Below are positions 52,545 through 61,546 of a stretch of 64,000 bases of DNA, one piece after another. The position numbers and the translations under genes are program-made. The notes below the pieces were generated by a model. The model made no database searches and was not told where the DNA came from. It worked only from the letters and a program-made list of their open reading frames with translations. Position 1 is the stretch's first letter; each line of letters opens with the position of its first letter. Source of the DNA: Actinomycetales bacterium (lineage in GTDB: Bacteria > Actinomycetota > Actinomycetes > Actinomycetales > Dermatophilaceae); the NCBI GenBank assembly GCA_016711095.1, contig JADJTP010000003.1, positions 434,001 through 498,000 of the forward strand, written 5' to 3'.

Positions 52545-53501
52545 TCAGACGCGCGACGGAACGGCGATGAAGTGCGCGCCGTGGACCGGCCCCTTGGCCC
52601 GGGTGACCTCATCGGCGACCCCCGACGCGGCGAGCGACACACACAGATCGAGAGCATGCTCGGGCGAGCCGGTGAGGAAGGCGATGGTCGGCCCGCTCCC
52701 GCTGACGATCGCCCCCAACGCGCCGAACTCGACGCCGGCGTCGAGAACCGTGCGCAGGGCCGGGCGCAACGACAGCGCCGCAGTCTGCAGATCGTTGGCC
52801 AGTGCCTTGCCGAGAGCTTCGGGGTCCCCCGAGCGCAGCGCGGTCATCACCGCTGACGACGGCCCGGGTGCCGGCCGGTCTGCGTCTGCGTCGGCGTCGG
52901 CGTCTGCGCGGAGCCGGTCGCACTCAGCGAAGACGCTCGGCGTCGACAGACCTTCGGAGCTCACGACAAACACCCAATGGAAGGTTCCCTTGGCCAGGAC
53001 CGGGGCAAGCCGTTCACCGCGCCCAGACCCGACGGCGATGCCCCCGGCGAGCGAGAACGGCACATCGCTGCCGACGTCCGCAGCCAGCTCGAGCAACTGC
53101 TCGCGATCACAGCGCAGGCCCCACAGCGCGTCGCAGGCGAGCAGTGCCGCGGCGGCGTCCGCCGATCCGCCGGCCATCCCCCCGGCCACCGGGATCTCCT
53201 TGTCGATCCGGATCGACACCGGGATCGGCTCGGCCTTCATGGTGCTCGCCAGCACCCGAGCGGCTCGCAGGGCGAGGTTGTCGGCGCCATCGGGGACGAG
53301 GGCGGCATACCGGCCGGTGGTGGTGACCTCCCAGGACGGCGAGCGGGTGACCGTCACCTCGTCGTAGAGGCCGACTGCCATGAACACCGTCGACAGCTCG
53401 TGGTAACCGTCCCGGCGCAACCCCCCGACCCGCAGCTCGCAGTTGATCTTCGCCGGCGCGCGCACCGTCACGGTGCGCGGCAACGCAGACGACGGGATCA
53501 C
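52545..53501 (-). CDS. ispE: 4-diphosphocytidyl-2-C-methyl-D-erythritol kinase
   Basis: A 318-residue GHMP kinase of the MEP isoprenoid pathway, needed for undecaprenyl-phosphate. Motifs: VRAPAKINCELRVGGLRRDGYH at the start (key parts APAKIN and DGYH), the ATP loop PVAGGMAGGSADAAA, and the C-terminal GAIVSGSGPTIAFL. A DADADADAD run (hexanucleotide repeat near 52885-52912) is inserted in a surface loop. GTG 53501 overlaps the ksgA stop (GTGA). Confidence 0.95.
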   Translation of the reverse strand: MIPSSALPRTVTVRAPAKINCELRVGGLRRDGYHELSTVFMAVGLYDEVTVTRSPSWEVTTTGRYAALVPDGADNLALRAARVLASTMKAEPIPVSIRIDKEIPVAGGMAGGSADAAAALLACDALWGLRCDREQLLELAADVGSDVPFSLAGGIAVGSGRGERLAPVLAKGTFHWVFVVSSEGLSTPSVFAECDRLRADADADADADRPAPGPSSAVMTALRSGDPEALGKALANDLQTAALSLRPALRTVLDAGVEFGALGAIVSGSGPTIAFLTGSPEHALDLCVSLAASGVADEVTRAKGPVHGAHFIAVPSRV

Positions 53502-54373
53502 CCCTCCACTGTATGGGCAGCAGCGATAGCCGCGAACGCCTCGATGCGCAGCTGTTCACCGCGCGCCTGGGGGTCGACTCCGGCGGCGAGCAGGATCCGC
53601 TCTGCCGCAGCCGCGCCACCGGCCCACCCGGCGAGGGCGGCCCGCAGCGTCTTGCGGCGCTGAGCGAAGGCCGCGTCGATGACGCGGAAGACCTCGACCC
53701 GTGAGGCCGTCGTCACCGGGGGCTCGCGCCGGATGAGTTCGACGAGCCCGGAGTCGACGTTGGGGATCGGCCAGAACACACTCCGAGGCACCTGCCCGGC
53801 AAGGCGCGTGGCGGCATACCAGGCTGCCTTGACGCTGGGTGCCCCATATGCCTTGGTGCCCGGATCGGCAGCGAGCCGCTCGGCCACCTCACGCTGCACC
53901 ATGACGAGCACCCGGTGGATGCTCGGGAAGCGTTCGAGCATCGACAGGACGACCGGCACCGAAATGTTGTAGGGCAGGTTGGCGACCAAGGCCGTCGGCT
54001 GCGGGTCGGGCAAGGTCTTCAGGGTGAGGGCGTCCGCGGTGAGCACCTGCAGGTATGCCGCACCCCCCGGCGCGAGCGCGGCGACCGTCTCTGGCAGGGC
54101 TGCAGCCAATGTCGGGTCGATCTCGACGGCGGTCACGCGGGCCCCAACCTCGAGCAGGGCCAGGGTGAGTGAGCCGAGCCCCGGGCCGACTTCGACGACG
54201 CAGTCGCTCGGACCCACCCCTGCGATGCGGACGATCCGGCGCACCGTGTTGGCATCGACGACGAAGTTCTGACCCCAGTGTTTGGTCGGGCGCACGCCGA
54301 GCCGAGCGACCAACTCGCGGATCTGACCGGCCCCGAGCACGGTGACCGACGCGTCGGGTCGTGGCTCGGTCAC
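53498..54373 (-). CDS. ksgA: 16S rRNA (adenine1518/1519-N6)-dimethyltransferase
   Basis: A 291-residue SAM-dependent methyltransferase that dimethylates two adjacent adenines of helix 45 late in 30S assembly. Motifs: KHWGQNFVVDANTV, the SAM loop VVEVGPGLGSLTLALLE, VTAVEID and the catalytic NLPYNISVPVVL. GTG 54373 is chosen from the family start. The rpfB-ksgA-ispE order matches mycobacteria. Confidence 0.95.
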   Translation of the reverse strand: MTEPRPDASVTVLGAGQIRELVARLGVRPTKHWGQNFVVDANTVRRIVRIAGVGPSDCVVEVGPGLGSLTLALLEVGARVTAVEIDPTLAAALPETVAALAPGGAAYLQVLTADALTLKTLPDPQPTALVANLPYNISVPVVLSMLERFPSIHRVLVMVQREVAERLAADPGTKAYGAPSVKAAWYAATRLAGQVPRSVFWPIPNVDSGLVELIRREPPVTTASRVEVFRVIDAAFAQRRKTLRAALAGWAGGAAAAERILLAAGVDPQARGEQLRIEAFAAIAAAHTVEG

Positions 54374-54410
54374 CGTGGCAGCCTAACGGGGCGGCTGGGA
54401 CCCTCGAACG

Positions 54411-54451
54411 CCGAGCGCGCGGCATACCTCTGGGGTATGCCGCGCGCTCGG
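54411..54451 (-). terminator. 18-bp perfect hairpin between rpfB and ksgA
   Basis: Arms 54411-54428 (CCGAGCGCGCGGCATACC) and 54434-54451 are exact reverse complements with a 5-nt loop. The stem contains the GGCATAC motif. It sits 43 nt after the rpfB stop and 37 nt before ksgA on the minus strand. There is no U-run, as is common for actinobacterial intrinsic terminators. Confidence 0.7.
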
Positions 54452-54494
54452 GTTGTGGTGCGTGGCTGCAGGTGCTGTCTGCGCGCCCGCCGGG

Positions 54495-55634
54495 TCAGGC
54501 GGCGTGGCGGCAGCCCCACGGCTGCAGTCCACGCTGGGCGTAGAGCCGGTTGGCGACGGTGATCTGCTCGGCTCGGCTGGCCAGGTCGGCCCGCGGCGCG
54601 AAGTCAGCACCGCCGACCGAGAGCCACGTCGGGGAGGAGAACTGCAGGCCGCCGTAATAGCCGTTACCGGTGTTGATGTTCCAGCGCTGGCCCGACTCGC
54701 ACTGAGCGATCCGGTCCCACATCGCCGCGTTGGCGAGGTTGATCCCGGCGCCGGAGGTGTTGCCAGCCGACACGGTCGGTGCGGCGGCCCTGACCGGAGC
54801 GGGTTTGGTGCCCGAGAGCACGACCTTGTCGGTCGGCGCCTTGGTCACGGTCGCTGCGGTCACGGCCTTGCCCTCGAGGGCGCCGTCGACCCAGGTCTCC
54901 GTGTAGGTGACCTGGCGTTCTCCGGCGACTCCTGGGGTCACGACCTTGGTCTGACCCTTGGTCAGGTTGGCGTCGTCCTTCTTGACAGTCGTGAAGCCGA
55001 CCTTCTCGGTCGCGGTCGTGGTGCGCGTCTCCACCCGGGCGACGGCAACGGCCAGGCCTTCGGTCACCGCGGTGTCGGGCGCCGGGCTGACCCGGTCCTG
55101 GGTGCCGAGCGTGATGCCCAGCGAGGTGAGCAGGTCGGCCACCGTGGCAGCCGCCGACAGCTCCTGGCGGGTGGCGCCGTCGACACGCACGCTGACGGCT
55201 CGCGGGTTGGTCACGCTGAAGGCCAAGCCTTCGCGGCCGAGCCCGAGCGATCGGGAGACGGAGATGGTGGCGTCTGCGAGGGCACGGATGCCGAGTTGGC
55301 CGAGGGCCTGGTCGACGGTTGCGGCCGTGGTCCAGTAGTCGGTCGTGACGCCGTCGACGGTCACGGACAGTTTGCGCCCATAACGCACGACGATCTGGTC
55401 GCCGTCCTCGATGGGATCCCCGACCGCCGGGCTGACCAGGTCGTGCTCGCCGATTGACACGCCGGCCTTGGCCAGGGCGTCGCCGACCGTGCTGCCGAAG
55501 ACGTGCATCGACGTGGCGGTGCCGTCGACGGTGAGGTCGACTGCCTTGTCGATGTTGGCGGCGGCGAACCCGCTGAGGGTGAGAGCTGCAACGGCGCCGA
55601 CGGAGGCCGCGCGACCGATGAGGGTTGTGAACAC
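54495..55634 (-). CDS. rpfB: Resuscitation-promoting factor RpfB
   Basis: A 379-residue exported muralytic enzyme that cleaves peptidoglycan and promotes exit from dormancy. Layout: signal peptide (LIGRAASVGAVAALTLSGFA); three DUF348 repeats (~30-200; STVGDALAKAGVSIGEHD); a G5 domain (~200-280; TKGQTKVVTPGVAGERQVTY); a linker; and the C-terminal lysozyme-like Rpf domain (MWDRIAQCESGQRWNINTG, YYGGLQFSSPTWLSVGG, ending WGCRHAA with the paired Cys). GTG 55634 has GGAG 5 nt upstream. A CRP/GlxR-type site lies 220 bp upstream. Confidence 0.94.
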   Translation of the reverse strand: MFTTLIGRAASVGAVAALTLSGFAAANIDKAVDLTVDGTATSMHVFGSTVGDALAKAGVSIGEHDLVSPAVGDPIEDGDQIVVRYGRKLSVTVDGVTTDYWTTAATVDQALGQLGIRALADATISVSRSLGLGREGLAFSVTNPRAVSVRVDGATRQELSAAATVADLLTSLGITLGTQDRVSPAPDTAVTEGLAVAVARVETRTTTATEKVGFTTVKKDDANLTKGQTKVVTPGVAGERQVTYTETWVDGALEGKAVTAATVTKAPTDKVVLSGTKPAPVRAAAPTVSAGNTSGAGINLANAAMWDRIAQCESGQRWNINTGNGYYGGLQFSSPTWLSVGGADFAPRADLASRAEQITVANRLYAQRGLQPWGCRHAA

Positions 55635-55639
55635 AATGC

Positions 55640-55830
55640 TCCGAACGTAGAACGATCCGGGTTGGCACGGCGGTCGCCGCCCTGACAGGGGTGCGGCGGG
55701 CGGGTCAACAAACCGCTCGTCGCAACCCGGCTGCCTCCGTCTTCGCAGGCCCGGGAACGGCGCCGGAATGGAGTTGTGCCTCCCGGCGATCACCTCCACG
55801 GTGCCTGACGTCATGTCGGAAGGTCAAGTT
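55640..55830 (-). promoter_or_regulatory. Structured leader region of rpfB (candidate RNA element)
   Basis: Reading toward rpfB, nested inverted repeats include CGCCGG/CCGGCG and CCCGG/CCGGG with an inner CTGC/GCAG stem, in a 190-bp GC-rich stretch without a gene. I compared it with my memory of the c-di-AMP (ydaO) riboswitch found upstream of rpf genes and it lacks the expected conserved blocks. It may be another leader control element. Confidence 0.4.
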
Positions 55831-55853
55831 TTGATAACGACGACGGCACGGCG

Positions 55854-55869
55854 GGTGAGTTAGATCACA
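55854..55869 (-). promoter_or_regulatory. CRP/GlxR-type binding site upstream of rpfB
   Basis: The minus strand reads TGTGATCTAACTCACC, matching TGTGAnnTAnnTCACA at 11 of 12 specified bases. CRP in mycobacteria and GlxR in corynebacteria control rpf genes through this consensus, so cAMP-linked control of rpfB is a reasonable inference. Confidence 0.65.
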
Positions 55870-55925
55870 TCGCAATCGTCACTTCTGCCTCACTGGCCTC
55901 GCCCGTCCCATCCTCGGTGCCAACC

Positions 55926-55944
55926 CGGTCCGGCTACCGGACCG
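55926..55944 (-). terminator. Probable metG-tatD terminator
   Basis: CGGTCCGG and CCGGACCG (8 bp, 3-nt loop) form a tight hairpin about 170 nt after the tatD stop, before the rpfB promoter region. No U-run. Confidence 0.5.
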
Positions 55945-56112
55945 TCGCCGGCTCCTGCAGCACCCCGCAGCACCGCGCCGGGCCGGGCGGGGAGTGATGA
56001 CGCGGCTGATGACGCGTCCGGTGTCGTCCCAACAGCACCCACGGCGTCACCAACGGCGCCATCAGCCCCGGCCCCCGAAGCCGAGGTCACTGGGCCGCAC
56101 TCGAACCCGAGG

Positions 56113-56964
56113 TCACCAAGGGCCGTAGAGCCGCTCGGAATTCTCGGTGATCGCCTGGCAGAGCGTCGGGACGGCAACCCCGAGCACTGCGGCCATCGTT
56201 CGGACGGTCACCGGCACGAGATAGGGGGAGTTGCGGGCCCCTCGCCAGGGGTGCGGGGTCAGATACGGCGCGTCGGTCTCGACGAGCAGCCGGTCCAACG
56301 GGACGACCGATAACGCCTCGCGCAGACCCTTGGCGTTGGTGAAGGTCACGGTCCCCGCGAAGGACAGGTGGTACCCGGCGTCGACAGCCCGGTGAGCCAT
56401 GGCCACGTCACCGGAGAAGCAATGCAACACGGTGCGCTCCGGGGCGCCCTGCTCGTCGAGGATGCGCAGCACGTCGTCGTGGGCGTCCCGGTCGTGGATC
56501 TGCAGGGTCTTGCCGAGGCGTTTGGCCAGATCGATGTGCCAGCGAAACGCTTCCTGCTGGGCGGGGCGACCGTCCGGCCCGGTCCGGAAGTAGTCGAGCC
56601 CCGTCTCTCCCACAACCCTGACCCGGGGATGAGCGGCCAGTTGCTCGATCTCGGCCAACCCGTCAGCCAACGCCACTGCGTCTGAAAACCGGGCAATCTC
56701 GTTGGGGTGCAGCGAGACCCCGCCGAGCAGCGCGGCATACGTGTCGATCAGCTCGATCGTCTCCCGGGCCCCGGGCAGGTCGCACCCGATCTGGACCATC
56801 CGCGGCACGCCGACCGCGGTCGCAGCCGCGATGGTGTCGGCGACGTCGGCACGGACCTCACCATGGCGGGCATGGTCCAAGTGAAGGTGGTTGTCGACGA
56901 CCTCGATCGGTAGGGGTTCAGGGGCTGGTGGGGCCTGCCGCGACGAGCCAGATCCCACGTTCAC
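56113..56964 (-). CDS. tatD: TatD-family metal-dependent deoxyribonuclease
   Basis: A 283-residue TIM-barrel hydrolase (3'-5' exonuclease family). Metal and active-site motifs: VVDNHLHLDHA (HxH), VVGETGLDYFR (Glu), LQIHDRDAHDD (His), LHCFSGD (His) and LVETDAPYLTPHP (Asp). GTG 56964 overlaps the metG stop (GTGA); the longer frame lies inside metG. The metG-tatD-rpfB-ksgA string is typical of Actinobacteria. Confidence 0.92.
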   Translation of the reverse strand: MNVGSGSSRQAPPAPEPLPIEVVDNHLHLDHARHGEVRADVADTIAAATAVGVPRMVQIGCDLPGARETIELIDTYAALLGGVSLHPNEIARFSDAVALADGLAEIEQLAAHPRVRVVGETGLDYFRTGPDGRPAQQEAFRWHIDLAKRLGKTLQIHDRDAHDDVLRILDEQGAPERTVLHCFSGDVAMAHRAVDAGYHLSFAGTVTFTNAKGLREALSVVPLDRLLVETDAPYLTPHPWRGARNSPYLVPVTVRTMAAVLGVAVPTLCQAITENSERLYGPW

Positions 56965-58764
56965 GCGTCCCCGCGCATCCGAGCCAGCTCTTCCTCGACG
57001 ACCGACGGATCGAACTTCGTGAAGACCGGCGTCGGCGGTCCGATCGGCGTCCCCGGCACCACCGGGCGCGACGCCCACGTCGGGGTTGCGCTGTAGTCGC
57101 CCATGATGACCGGATAGCCCGGCCCGCCGTCCAGATCCTCGACCTCGCGCAACTCGGGCATCGGCACGAAATCGCCGGCGCCGCCCAGGACCCGATGGAC
57201 GCGGTTGGCACCATGCGGCAGGAACGGGGCCGTGAGCGTGTTGAGATCGCTCACCGCCTGGGCGAGCACGTGCAGCACGGTGCCGAGACGCTCGCGCTCA
57301 TCGTCGCCCTTGAGCTTGAACGGCTCCGTCGCCGAGACGTAGGCGTTGGCTAGGCCGACCAGCCGCATGACCTCGCCGATCCCGGCCTTGAAGCGCTGCC
57401 GTTCGATGTGCCCGCCGACGACCCCGAAGCCGGCGGTGATGGCCTGGAGAAGGTCGGTGTCGATCGGCTCGAACGGCCCGGCCGCCGGGATCTCGCCGAA
57501 CCGTTTGTGGATCATCGAAGCCGTGCGGTTGACGAGGTTGCCCCAGCCGGCCACGAGCTCAGAGTTGTTGCGCTGCACGAACTCCGCCCAGGTGAAGTCG
57601 CTGTCCTGGTTCTCCGGACCGGCCGCGCAGATGAAGTACCGCAGCGGGTCGGGCCCGTAACGCTCCATCACATCGCGCACGAGGATGACGTGGCCACGGC
57701 TCGTGGACAGTTGCTTGCCCTCCATCGTCATGAACTCGCTGGCGACCACCTCGGTCGGCAGATTCAACACCCCGTATGCCGCCCCCGGCTCGCCGCCGCG
57801 GTCTCCGCGGCCGGCATACCCGAGCAGTTCGGCGGGCCAGATCTGGGCGTGGAAGGTGATGTTGTCCTTGCCCTGGAAGTAGTAGGAGACGGCGTCGGGG
57901 TCGGTCCACCAGGCCCGCCACGCCTCGGGGTCACCGGTGCGCCGGGCCCACTCGACGGCGGCCGAGAGATAGCCGATGACCGCGTCGAACCAGACGTAGA
58001 GCTTCTTGGTCGGGTTGTCCTCCCACCCGGGAAGCGGGACCGGGATGCCCCAGTCGATGTCGCGGGTCATCGGGCGCGGACGGACATCGTCGAGAAGGTT
58101 CTTGGCGAACTTGATGACGTTGGGCCGCCACAGCCCGGTCGCCTCCCGGCCATCGAGCCACACCGCCCAAGGCGCCGGCGAGCGCGGGGAGGTCAAGGAA
58201 GAAATGCGACGTCTGCTCGAAGCGGGGCGTCTCCCCATTGATCTTGCTGCGGGGCTCGAGCAGGTCGGCCGGGTCGAGCTGGTTGCCGCAGTTGTCGCAC
58301 TGGTCGCCGCGCGCCTCGGCGTAGCCACAGATCGGGCAGGTGCCCTCGATGTATCGATCGGGCAGGGTCCGTCCTGTCGACGGGCTGATCGCGACAAGCT
58401 GGGACTGCTCGATCATGTAGCCATTGGCGTGGTTGCCGCGGAAGAGTTCTTGGCTGACCGCGTAGTGGTTACCGGTCGTCGTGCGGGTGAACAGGTCATA
58501 GGCAAGCCCGAGAGCGACGAGGTCTTCGGCGATGACCCGGTTGAAGCGGTCGGCAAGCTCGCGGGCGGTGACGCCCTCTTTGTCGGCCTGCACGAGGATC
58601 GGCGTTCCGTGCTCGTCGGTGCCCGACACCATGAGCACGTCGTGGCCTGCCATCCGCATGTAGCGGCTGAAGACGTCGGAGGGCACGCCGAAACCGGCGA
58701 CATGGCCGATGTGGCGCGGGCCGTTGGCATACGGCCAGGCGACGGCAGACAGGACCTTGCTCAT
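56961..58764 (-). CDS. metG: Methionyl-tRNA synthetase with an apparent +1 frameshift
   Basis: Charges tRNA-Met. In the 5' frame: SKVLSAVAWPYANGPRHIGH (HIGH signature) and the zinc knuckle CPICGYAEARGDQCDNCG. In the 3' frame: the catalytic core through VWLDGREATGLWRPNVIKFA, the KMSKS equivalent KQLSTSRGH and the anticodon-binding helical domain. The frames switch at about 58163-58168: reading LPALAGALG then VWLDGREATG needs one base less in a run of G and C. Total length 1804 nt is one over a multiple of three. As the gene is essential, a sequencing error is the likeliest cause; otherwise this copy is broken. Confidence 0.9.
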
Positions 58765-58796
58765 GGTCTCGATCCTAGGGCCGCCCGGCAGACCGA

Positions 58797-60473
58797 TCAG
58801 GCTCGGAACGCGGCCGTCACCTCCGCGGGCAACAGCAGCCCAGCGAGGTCCTCCGCACGGGGGCACGGGACATCGACGATCCGATATCCCTGCCGCCCGG
58901 CGGCGGTGGTCACGGTGAGCGTGGCCAGCCCAGCGCAGCGCTGGAAGAACGACTCACGCACGACGACCCCGATGACGCCCTCCCGTGCCAGCACGTCGCG
59001 CCGACGGCCCAGGCTCCCTCCGCGCGCGACCACGTGCGCTGGGGTGAGGAGGTGGCCGAGGGCGGCATACCGGTCGGCGGCGAGCCATGGCGCGGCGAGC
59101 AGCGGGAGGCAGCCCGCGACGAGCAGCCCGGTCGGCAGATCGACGAGCCGGTCGGCCCACAGGACCCCGCCGGCCGTCACGACCGCCGGCACGATCGCGC
59201 GGACGAACCGGCGGCGCCGAGCCGCCGGGCCGTGCGGATGCAGCGCACCGGTCAGCGCCGGGCGATCGCCGACGACGGCCAGCGCGGTTGCCAGGACAAC
59301 GGCGCGCGGAGCAGGCGGTGTGAGCCAGGCACTGCCCTGATCAGCGGCCCCCCGGCCCAGCCCCGTCGTCATCGCGGTGAGCCGACTGGCCCCGGCGAGC
59401 CGCAGCCCCAGTGGCTCGCCGACCTCGACGCCGCGCACCCGCGCTTCGTCCAGGCTTGTGGCCCGCACCGTGAGCAGGCCGCGTCGTACGTGCAGGGTGC
59501 CGCCCGGGTGGCGCGTCAGCCGGTAGTCCCAGAACGACAGCACGTATGCCGTCACCGCGAGCAGGGAGACGGCCCCGGCTGCGGCGATGAGCCCGACGAG
59601 CACCGCGAGCCCAGCGCCGAGGGCAGCGACCCGGCCGAACGCGTCGTTGATGGTCGAGGTGAGATCGCCGGCGAACTGAGCCGAGAAGCCCCAGATCGCG
59701 GCCGCCGACACCAAGCCGCTGCTGGTGAGCGGGGCATAGCGGATCCATGCCCGATCGAGCTGCGCCAGCAGGAGTTCCGGCTCGGCCGTAGACGATGTGG
59801 CCGCGCGACCAGCCGGCGACGACGCTCCCGCCGGTTCGACAGAGTCCACAGAGTCGGCAGAGTCGGCAGAGTCGGCAGAGTCAGCAGGGTCGACGGGGCC
59901 GACAGAGCCCAAAGGGTCGACGGGCTCGACACGCCCGGCGGTGCTGCGATGCAACAGTTCGCTGCGAAGCCGCTGCGCGACCGGCGCAGCGAGGGCGTCG
60001 AGGATAATCCGGTCGGCGAGCATCCCGCCTCCGGCGGTGCCGATCTCCACGCGGGCCAAGCCCACGGCCCGGTGCCAAAGCGGAGCGGTGACGTCAACCG
60101 TGCGGATCCGATCTGCGGGAGTGGTCAACAGGCTGCGGTTGAACAGGCCCTTGCGCAGCTCGATCTGCCCACCCCAGATGCGATAGCGGGTGGTGAACCA
60201 CCGCGACATGCCGAAGGCGACGACGAGACCGAGGATCGCGAGATCCCACAGCGGGCTGCGCTCGCTCGTACGCCCCGTGACGAAGACCGCGGCGATCGCG
60301 GGCAGGAAGCGCACCGCCTCCTGCACCGGGTGCACGAGCAGCATCTTCGGGTCGAGCCGGCGCCACTGGGCGTCGTGGCCGATTACGCCCGGCAGCCTGT
60401 CCCCCGGCGGCGGGCCGGCGGGGTTTCCCGGCGGCGGGCCGGGATCTTCCTCGGGTGGCAGACCCGCGGTCAC
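58797..60473 (-). CDS. Bacterial PH-domain membrane protein (YdbT-like)
   Basis: A 558-residue membrane protein with repeated bPH2 domains. Each repeat pairs hydrophobic helices with a PH-like strand set, for example FTTRYRIWGGQIELRKGLFNRSLLTTPADRIRTVDV (key parts YRIWGGQIELRKG and RIRTVDV) and LTRHPGGTLHVRRGLLTVRATSLDEARV. It resembles B. subtilis YdbT, implicated in resistance to bacteriocin-like compounds; the role here is inferred. A 9-bp tandem repeat (59841-59894) encodes an ADS run in a loop. The GTG overlaps the upstream partner's stop. Confidence 0.85.
   Translation of the reverse strand: MTAGLPPEEDPGPPPGNPAGPPPGDRLPGVIGHDAQWRRLDPKMLLVHPVQEAVRFLPAIAAVFVTGRTSERSPLWDLAILGLVVAFGMSRWFTTRYRIWGGQIELRKGLFNRSLLTTPADRIRTVDVTAPLWHRAVGLARVEIGTAGGGMLADRIILDALAAPVAQRLRSELLHRSTAGRVEPVDPLGSVGPVDPADSADSADSADSVDSVEPAGASSPAGRAATSSTAEPELLLAQLDRAWIRYAPLTSSGLVSAAAIWGFSAQFAGDLTSTINDAFGRVAALGAGLAVLVGLIAAAGAVSLLAVTAYVLSFWDYRLTRHPGGTLHVRRGLLTVRATSLDEARVRGVEVGEPLGLRLAGASRLTAMTTGLGRGAADQGSAWLTPPAPRAVVLATALAVVGDRPALTGALHPHGPAARRRRFVRAIVPAVVTAGGVLWADRLVDLPTGLLVAGCLPLLAAPWLAADRYAALGHLLTPAHVVARGGSLGRRRDVLAREGVIGVVVRESFFQRCAGLATLTVTTAAGRQGYRIVDVPCPRAEDLAGLLLPAEVTAAFRA
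59841..59894 (-). repeat. 9-bp tandem repeat (AGAGTCGGC type), six units
   Basis: Six 9-bp units, three identical in the middle, encode a DSADSADSVDS run in a loop between bPH domains. Length changes would stay in frame. Confidence 0.9.
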
Positions 60474-60994
60474 GTCGCGTCGCCTCGCTCAGCGGCCGCT
60501 ACGGCCGTCAGCGATTCGACGAGCGCCACCGCATCGTGCTGGTCGAGCCCTTCGATGACAAGCGGGCCGGCAGCCGACGCGGTCGTCACCCGCACCGTGG
60601 CCAACCGCAGCGCCTGCGCGGCCGGCCCGCGGGTCAGGTCCACCGTCTGGATCCGAGAAATCGGCGCGATCCGGCGCTCCCGACTGAGCCATCCGCTCTG
60701 CGTATAGACCGCGGTCGCGCTCACCTCCCAGCGATGCACCCGGAAGCGCCAACGCGGCATGACGACGAGGTAGGCCACGATGAGAACCCCGCTGATCAGG
60801 GCGACAACAAGGTGCGGGTCGCGGGGGCCGCGGCGGTCAAGGAACCACCACCCGACCTGGCCGGCCACCAGAACCGCTGCCCACAGGCCGCCCTGGATCG
60901 CCCATAGCCACCGGGCGCGCGGACACACCTGCCAGGCCGGATCTCGCAGCCGGCTGTGCGGCCCTTGCACGTCGGCGCCGGGCTCCTCGTCCAT
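60470..60994 (-). CDS. PH-domain membrane protein (YdbS-like)
   Basis: A 174-residue protein with two N-terminal membrane helices (WAIQGGLWAAVLVAGQVGWWFL, LVVALISGVLIVAYLVVMP given by their cores) and one bPH2 domain (VSATAVYTQSGWLSRERRIAPISRIQTVDL, key SRIQTVDL). It is the usual partner of the YdbT-like protein and is coupled to it by a GTGA overlap. ATG 60994. Confidence 0.88.
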   Translation of the reverse strand: MDEEPGADVQGPHSRLRDPAWQVCPRARWLWAIQGGLWAAVLVAGQVGWWFLDRRGPRDPHLVVALISGVLIVAYLVVMPRWRFRVHRWEVSATAVYTQSGWLSRERRIAPISRIQTVDLTRGPAAQALRLATVRVTTASAAGPLVIEGLDQHDAVALVESLTAVAAAERGDAT

Positions 60995-61069
60995 GACTCC
61001 AGCAAATCACGACGTGGCCCGGCTCACGGCAAGCCGGGCCCAGCCCGGCGGGTGGGCGAGGATGGGCCC

Positions 61070-61546
61070 ATGGCCGACGCCCGCGAAACCCTCCATATCG
61101 ACGCCCCCGCGGAGCTCGTCTATGACTTGGTGTCCGACCTGCCTCGAATGGGCGAGTGGTCCCCTGAATGCGAGCGGGTCGTGTGGCGCGCCGGAGCGAC
61201 CTTCGCCGAGCCGGGCGCGAGCTTCATCGGACACAACCGGGCCGGCACAATCCGTTGGATCACCTTCGGTACGGTTACCGCCGCCGAGCGGGGCCGGGCC
61301 CTCGCCTTCGACATCTACGTTGGGCCGGTCCAGGTGTCCCGCTGGGAATACTTCTTCGTCCCCGACCCCGACGGACAGGGCTGCACGGTTGCCGAGCAAT
61401 GGACCGATCGCCGCTCAGCGCTGCAACGCAACCTCGCCGACCGGGTGGTCGGCAACAGATTCCAGCGCAACCGCACCGGGATCACGCAGACCCTCGCCGC
61501 GCTCAAGCGGGTGGCCGAGGCGCACCACCACCATCACGGGCGGTGA
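61070..61546 (+). CDS. SRPBCC (polyketide cyclase / START-like) protein
   Basis: A 158-residue ligand-binding-fold protein. Start and core are typical: ETLHIDAPAELVYDLVSDLPRMGEWSPEC, with the family W-x-P-E-C turn, then FEPGASFIGHN and a C-terminal helix ERNLADRV-like NLADRVVGNRFQRNR. Ligand unknown. It ends with a natural HHHHH run (EAHHHHHGR). Its last 44 bp overlap the 3' end of rsmI on the other strand. ATG 61070 is chosen; an upstream frame is low-complexity. Confidence 0.85.
   Translation: MADARETLHIDAPAELVYDLVSDLPRMGEWSPECERVVWRAGATFAEPGASFIGHNRAGTIRWITFGTVTAAERGRALAFDIYVGPVQVSRWEYFFVPDPDGQGCTVAEQWTDRRSALQRNLADRVVGNRFQRNRTGITQTLAALKRVAEAHHHHHGR

Noticed and set aside
55640..55870. ydaO (c-di-AMP) riboswitch upstream of rpfB
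   Set aside because: The position is right, but I cannot find the conserved GGTGAATC-type and CAGCTAACC-type blocks, so I list only a structured leader.
55890..56177. 95-codon minus-strand frame between tatD and rpfB
   Set aside because: It overlaps tatD out of frame, is Gly/Ala/Ser-rich and contains a terminator-like hairpin.
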